This document shows, piece by piece, positions 4,882-7,376 of a DNA stretch of 7,376 nt. Where the stretch lies: the NCBI GenBank assembly GCA_002505185.1, contig DAUP01000136.1, positions 554-7,929 on the forward strand, in the 5' to 3' direction. The DNA is from Ferroplasmaceae archaeon UBA567. GTDB taxonomy: Archaea; Thermoplasmatota; Thermoplasmata; Thermoplasmatales; Thermoplasmataceae. The notes beneath the pieces were generated by a model. That model saw only the letters and a program-made list of their open reading frames with translations. It made no database searches and was not told the origin of the DNA. Position 1 is the stretch's first letter. Every line of letters begins with the position of its first letter. Both the position numbers and the translations under genes were made by a program.

Positions 4882-5583
4882 ATGAACAAAAAATTAGCCG
4901 TATTATTGGTAGTGCCAATTCTCTTAGCGATGGGAGGAACGTTCGCTTTCTCTGCATTCTCTGGAAATTCAAGCATTGCCATTAATAACACAGCAGGCCA
5001 TTTGACCTGGACAAACGATATGGTTCTTATCGCAACAAACGCCCATAACACTCCTTTAACAGTACAGGGGCCAAATGGGCACATATATACTGTAGGAGTT
5101 CCTATTACAGAGCCACAAGTACCAGTTATAAACCTTGGAACACAGTCCTTTACAACTGCTAACAGTGGGAGGGAGTACACAGTCAATGTATCGAATTTCG
5201 CTCCTGGTGAGTATGTGGTGTTTATAGCTGCCATTACAAACAATGGAACAGTTGGGTTTGTCGTTTCTTCAGAGGCACCATCATTTACAACATCCAGTAA
5301 CAGCACATACATCGGAACAGGTAATTCAATAGTTGCAACCCCAGTATCAGCAAGCCCTTTCTCAGCGTCAGAACCTAGCTTTGCATCAGTCCTGCAGAGT
5401 TCAACGGGATATATATACAACGTAACAGAAGAATGTGGATTTAATACATCACTTAGCCCTGGAGGAACTGCAATAATGTTGATAACTGTAGGACTTGGAA
5501 ACAGCAATGGTCATGATGTAAATTACTATCAGGGATCTGATTTCTCTCTGAACATAAACCTGAATGTTGTATCTGACCCGTAA
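4882..5583 (+). CDS. Secreted, sequon-rich protein, TasA/camelysin (SipW-type) or AbpA-like fibre subunit candidate
   Basis: A 233-residue exported protein. It opens MNKKLAVLLVVPILLAMGG and then TFAFSAFSGNSS. A basic start, a hydrophobic core and GTFAFSAFS resemble the SipW-type signal region of TasA, camelysin and archaeal bundling pilins (GTxAxFxD, then a first mature beta-strand). Cleavage is likely near residues 22-25. The mature part is Ser/Thr/Asn-rich and beta-strand-like, with seven N-glycosylation sequons (N29, N35, N102, N121, N140, N180, N188), one cysteine (C185) and no C-terminal membrane anchor. It ends FSLNINLNVVSDP. I expect it outside the membrane, as a fibre or surface-layer-associated protein; fibre assembly is inference. 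ATG 4882 is chosen because GTGAT (4873-4877) can then act as ribosome binding site. GTG 4873 would add three residues. It has its own TATA box and a T-rich terminator. No SipW-like peptidase is in the window. Confidence 0.72.
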   Translation: MNKKLAVLLVVPILLAMGGTFAFSAFSGNSSIAINNTAGHLTWTNDMVLIATNAHNTPLTVQGPNGHIYTVGVPITEPQVPVINLGTQSFTTANSGREYTVNVSNFAPGEYVVFIAAITNNGTVGFVVSSEAPSFTTSSNSTYIGTGNSIVATPVSASPFSASEPSFASVLQSSTGYIYNVTEECGFNTSLSPGGTAIMLITVGLGNSNGHDVNYYQGSDFSLNINLNVVSDP

Positions 5584-5598
5584 GCCAAAATAAATATA

Positions 5599-5630
5599 TT
5601 TTTTTTTAATTTCTTTCTTGTTCTGTTTTT
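5599..5630 (+). terminator. T-rich archaeal terminator after the secreted protein gene
   Basis: A run of nine T (5599-5607) is followed by TTTCTTTCTTGTTCTGTTTTT, beginning 15 nt after the stop codon. Pyrimidine and T-rich tracts without a stable stem are the normal archaeal termination signal. Confidence 0.65.
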
Positions 5631-5905
5631 ATAGGTAGTAGGCGTCTGTTGGAAAACTAAAATCGTTAGAGAATGTACAAGGATTTTGTGCAGTAGTTTT
5701 AGAAGAGACTTATTACGGATAATGCAGAGTACAATAGTTACCTGGAGTATTCCTAACCAAAATTTTTATCATGTGGCGAAGATACTAATTCTCGAATATT
5801 GAGAACCCATTTACCAAGATAAAAACGTCAAATCTTCCAGTTAAGGTGAGAAACATTATAGCTCTCCAATAATCATCCAGAGGCCCGAATGACAATCTGA
5901 GAAGC
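5631..5905. other. Gap with no recognisable gene
   Basis: Both strands carry frequent stops. One plus frame is open from about 5634 to a TGA near 5799 without an ATG near its start, and includes NQNFYHVAKILILEY. Another fragment reads LITDNAEYNSYLEYS (5709-5753). I recognise neither. A small hairpin, TTCTC (5789-5793) with GAGAA (5801-5805), is present. This may be remains of a lost gene or mobile element. No terminal repeats were found. Confidence 0.45.
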
Positions 5906-5907
5906 AA

Positions 5908-5915
5908 TATTTATA
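5908..5915 (+). promoter_or_regulatory. TATA box of the orphan/Lrp-like regulator operon
   Basis: ATTTATAT is preceded by purine-rich GAGAAGCA, a fair BRE. A start near 5938 leaves a leader of about 20 nt, which contains GGTAATT just upstream of the ATG at 5960. The stretch GCAATATTTAT also occurs at 3933-3943 in front of the tnpB remnant. Confidence 0.5.
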
Positions 5916-5959
5916 TTCTAGTTGGTGTTAAATATAGGTAAATTGTTGTGGTAATTAAA

Positions 5960-6256
5960 ATGTTGGAATCAAATCGAAAAAAATCATTTCAGATATTGAT
6001 GCCCTCATCCTTAAAAATAAAAGTAGTACATATAATCCCCTCTTTTAGAAATATGATCCACCATTTAAATGGAACAGGATATTCAGTTGATGAACATCTA
6101 AACATTTATGCTATTACCAGTATGCTAGTTCCGCAGAGAGAACAAAAACCGGCAAGGAAAGTGCTTATTCCTGGTGGCAAACAAAGAGGATGCCAATGTA
6201 CCTTGTTTCCATACCGTTCTGATAAATATGTGCCAGAATATACGGTGATAAAATGA
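5960..6256 (+). CDS. 98-residue hypothetical protein, translationally coupled to a regulator
   Basis: A small soluble protein of unknown family. It begins MLESNRKKSFQILMPSSL and is rich in basic and hydrophobic residues. The middle IIPSFRNMIHHLNGTGYSVD suggests a helix-turn-strand pattern, and the tail has a close cysteine pair in GCQCTLFPYRSD. No known catalytic or DNA-binding motif is visible. The ATG at 5960 is preferred because GGTAATT (5950-5956) can serve as ribosome binding site at close spacing. GTG 5948 in the same frame would add four residues. Its stop overlaps the next start as ATGA (6253-6256), so the two proteins are made together and probably act together. Being first in the operon, it could be an effector-sensing partner, inhibitor or decoy for the regulator. 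That is inference. A non-functional remnant is possible, but the promoter and coupling argue for a real gene. Confidence 0.55.
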   Translation: MLESNRKKSFQILMPSSLKIKVVHIIPSFRNMIHHLNGTGYSVDEHLNIYAITSMLVPQREQKPARKVLIPGGKQRGCQCTLFPYRSDKYVPEYTVIK

Positions 6257-7206
6257 TATTTGATGAGATATCCAGAAATATATTACGTAGATTTCAGTGG
6301 CCGAGAGGTGGAGACTGTAAATATGTTGGTAGGCCTTCGGTTTATAGAATAGCCAGGGATCTGAATGTACACCCTAAGGTTGTGAGGTTACGGTTAAAAG
6401 AACTATTTGACTCGGGACTAATTCGTGGTGTGAAATTCTATACAGATGATGCATTTATGCCATGGAAACGATATTTTGTCCTTATTAATAAGACCAGGGG
6501 GGTTCAAAAAATTATTTATGATCATTTTAAGGAATTCCCATTCATAGAGAGAGTAATATTTGGTACCCTATATGTATCGGACTCTTCAAACTTCCCTGAT
6601 GCAGATACTGTAGAGGTAGAATTCTCAAGTATTGCTATAATTGCGATGAATGACACGGATCTGAAAGAAAAGATGAAAGCTGTTGAAGCAATTTTCGGTA
6701 CGGAGCCAAATATAATTGGCGTTCTGGATGACTCGTCTAAGGATCCTAAATTACTTAATAAAATTGATCTGACTATAGTTAACGAAATACTATACCAGGA
6801 TCCATTAACTATGAGCATTAATGACATGGCTCAAAAACTCAACATCCCTGTACACACCCTACGCAGAAGAATACAGAAATTACTAGATGACGAAGTTATT
6901 TATGAGGAGGTCTCGCTGGATACAAATAAGGCTAAGGGAGTGTTGATAGCAAGTGTTATAATTAAGGGAGATTATCATGACTGGCTTCCAAAAATTCTCA
7001 AGTCTAAATTTCTTAGTGAAAGGTTATTGCTTTATAAGAATTTTTCAATATTTTCATTTTTCATTTTTTATGCCGAAAATTTTTCTGCAATTGATGATCT
7101 TACAACGGAGGTAACCAAAATCGAGCCGGGCAGTCTGGTTACATACAGGAATGGATCATATAACAACCCATACGTCACTTATCCTGTACCAGACACAATG
7201 TTATAA
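6253..7206 (+). CDS. Tandem Lrp/AsnC-like transcription regulator
   Basis: A 317-residue cytoplasmic regulator that looks like two Lrp-type units in a row. Unit 1 has a winged HTH at about residues 4-62: GRPSVYRIARDLNVHPKVV leads into RLRLKELFDSGLIRGVKF, with an unusual WPRGGDCKYVG insertion before it. A ligand-type domain (about 70-160) follows. Unit 2 has an HTH at about 171-220: LTIVNEILYQDPLTMSINDM leads into AQKLNIPVHTLRRRIQKLL. A second alpha/beta domain runs to the end. A usual Lrp is about 150 residues, so the length fits a fusion of two. Such proteins bind DNA near promoters, often their own. It is co-translated with the 98-residue protein through the ATGA overlap, and its own ribosome binding site would be GGTGAT (6244-6249), 3 nt before the start. 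Targets are unknown. Confidence 0.75.
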   Translation: MIFDEISRNILRRFQWPRGGDCKYVGRPSVYRIARDLNVHPKVVRLRLKELFDSGLIRGVKFYTDDAFMPWKRYFVLINKTRGVQKIIYDHFKEFPFIERVIFGTLYVSDSSNFPDADTVEVEFSSIAIIAMNDTDLKEKMKAVEAIFGTEPNIIGVLDDSSKDPKLLNKIDLTIVNEILYQDPLTMSINDMAQKLNIPVHTLRRRIQKLLDDEVIYEEVSLDTNKAKGVLIASVIIKGDYHDWLPKILKSKFLSERLLLYKNFSIFSFFIFYAENFSAIDDLTTEVTKIEPGSLVTYRNGSYNNPYVTYPVPDTML

Positions 7207-7268
7207 TGGCAAGTTAGGCTGCGGTTTAATCCAATAATATTTGTGATTTATTTAATTATTACTTTGCA

Positions 7269-7284
7269 ATCATATTTTTATTCT
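7269..7284 (+). terminator. Weak T-rich terminator candidate after the regulator
   Basis: ATCATATTTTTATTCT lies about 65 nt after the stop codon. A further AT-rich stretch with scattered T runs is at 7231-7261. Neither is as clean as the tract at 5599. Confidence 0.3.
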
Positions 7285-7350
7285 TGAAGGCATAGAATTT
7301 TATACACTGTCACTTCGTATTGAATCCTTGTATCATTTGGCACAATACAG

Positions 7351-7361
7351 CACTTAAAGTG
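7351..7361. repeat. Short palindrome CACTTAAAGTG
   Basis: Five-base arms around one central A, near the window's right edge. It may be an operator of the next gene, whose start is not visible. Confidence 0.25.
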
Positions 7362-7376
7362 TCGTATTATTTAAAG

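Noticed and set aside
4845..5507. A 220-codon open frame on the minus strand
   Set aside because: It is antisense to the secreted protein, whose signal region, promoter and terminator are clear. Its translation has no coherent domain, and it is open because the opposing gene avoids certain codons.
6522..6827. Minus-strand 101-codon frame
   Set aside because: Lies wholly within the tandem Lrp-like regulator in antisense.
750..7333. 11-mer AATCCTTGTAT at 750-760 and again at 7323-7333
   Set aside because: Length is at the chance level for 7.4 kb, and only the first copy is part of an inverted repeat.
1..7376. Search for CRISPR arrays, tRNA and rRNA genes
   Set aside because: No regularly spaced repeats, cloverleaf or rRNA-like conserved block could be seen by eye on either strand.

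Overview
The window looks like chromosomal DNA of an acidophilic, wall-less euryarchaeon of the order Thermoplasmatales (Ferroplasma, Acidiplasma or Picrophilus type). The DNA is AT-rich. Several genes have archaeal TATA boxes about 25 nt before the predicted transcript start. Ribosome binding sites are of the GGTGAT or GGAGGT kind, at least one transcript looks leaderless, and the proteins are archaeal in style (tandem Lrp-like regulator, SipW-type secreted protein, IS1341-type TnpB). The genus is inferred; there is no rRNA or marker gene here.

Layout from left to right. (1) 1-276, minus strand: N-terminal 92 codons of an APC-type amino acid permease, cut by the window edge, with a TATA box that suggests a leaderless mRNA. 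(2) 277-787: AT-rich gap between divergent genes, with direct and inverted repeats and a possible decayed ORF. (3) 788-2086, plus: a complete 12-helix MFS transporter of the sugar-porter-like group. (4) 2087-2610: a stretch with only broken or doubtful ORFs. (5) 3855-2611, minus: a two-gene unit of a winged-helix protein followed by a membrane protein of no family I recognise. (6) About 4045-4485, plus: a decayed IS200/IS605-family tnpB (stop codon plus frameshift) whose structured 3' end, the usual place of the guide RNA, still looks intact. (7) 4486-4881: leader region with short ORFs, paired palindromic repeats and a good TATA box. (8) 4882-5583, plus: a secreted, sequon-rich protein with a SipW/TasA/camelysin-like signal region, followed by a T-rich terminator. 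(9) 5584-5947: gap without a recognisable gene. (10) 5960-7206, plus: a two-gene operon with ATGA overlap, a 98-residue orphan protein and a 317-residue regulator made of two Lrp-like halves. (11) 7207-7376: short AT-rich tail.

Working together: this is an accessory or niche-adaptation segment, with two transporters, a probable cell-surface fibre protein, two regulators each translated next to a protein of unknown function, and a dead mobile element. No CRISPR array, rRNA or tRNA is visible. The best candidates for something undescribed are the two regulator-plus-orphan pairs (3855-2611 and 5960-7206) and the fibre-like secreted protein placed between them. A functional link among these three is speculation from position alone.
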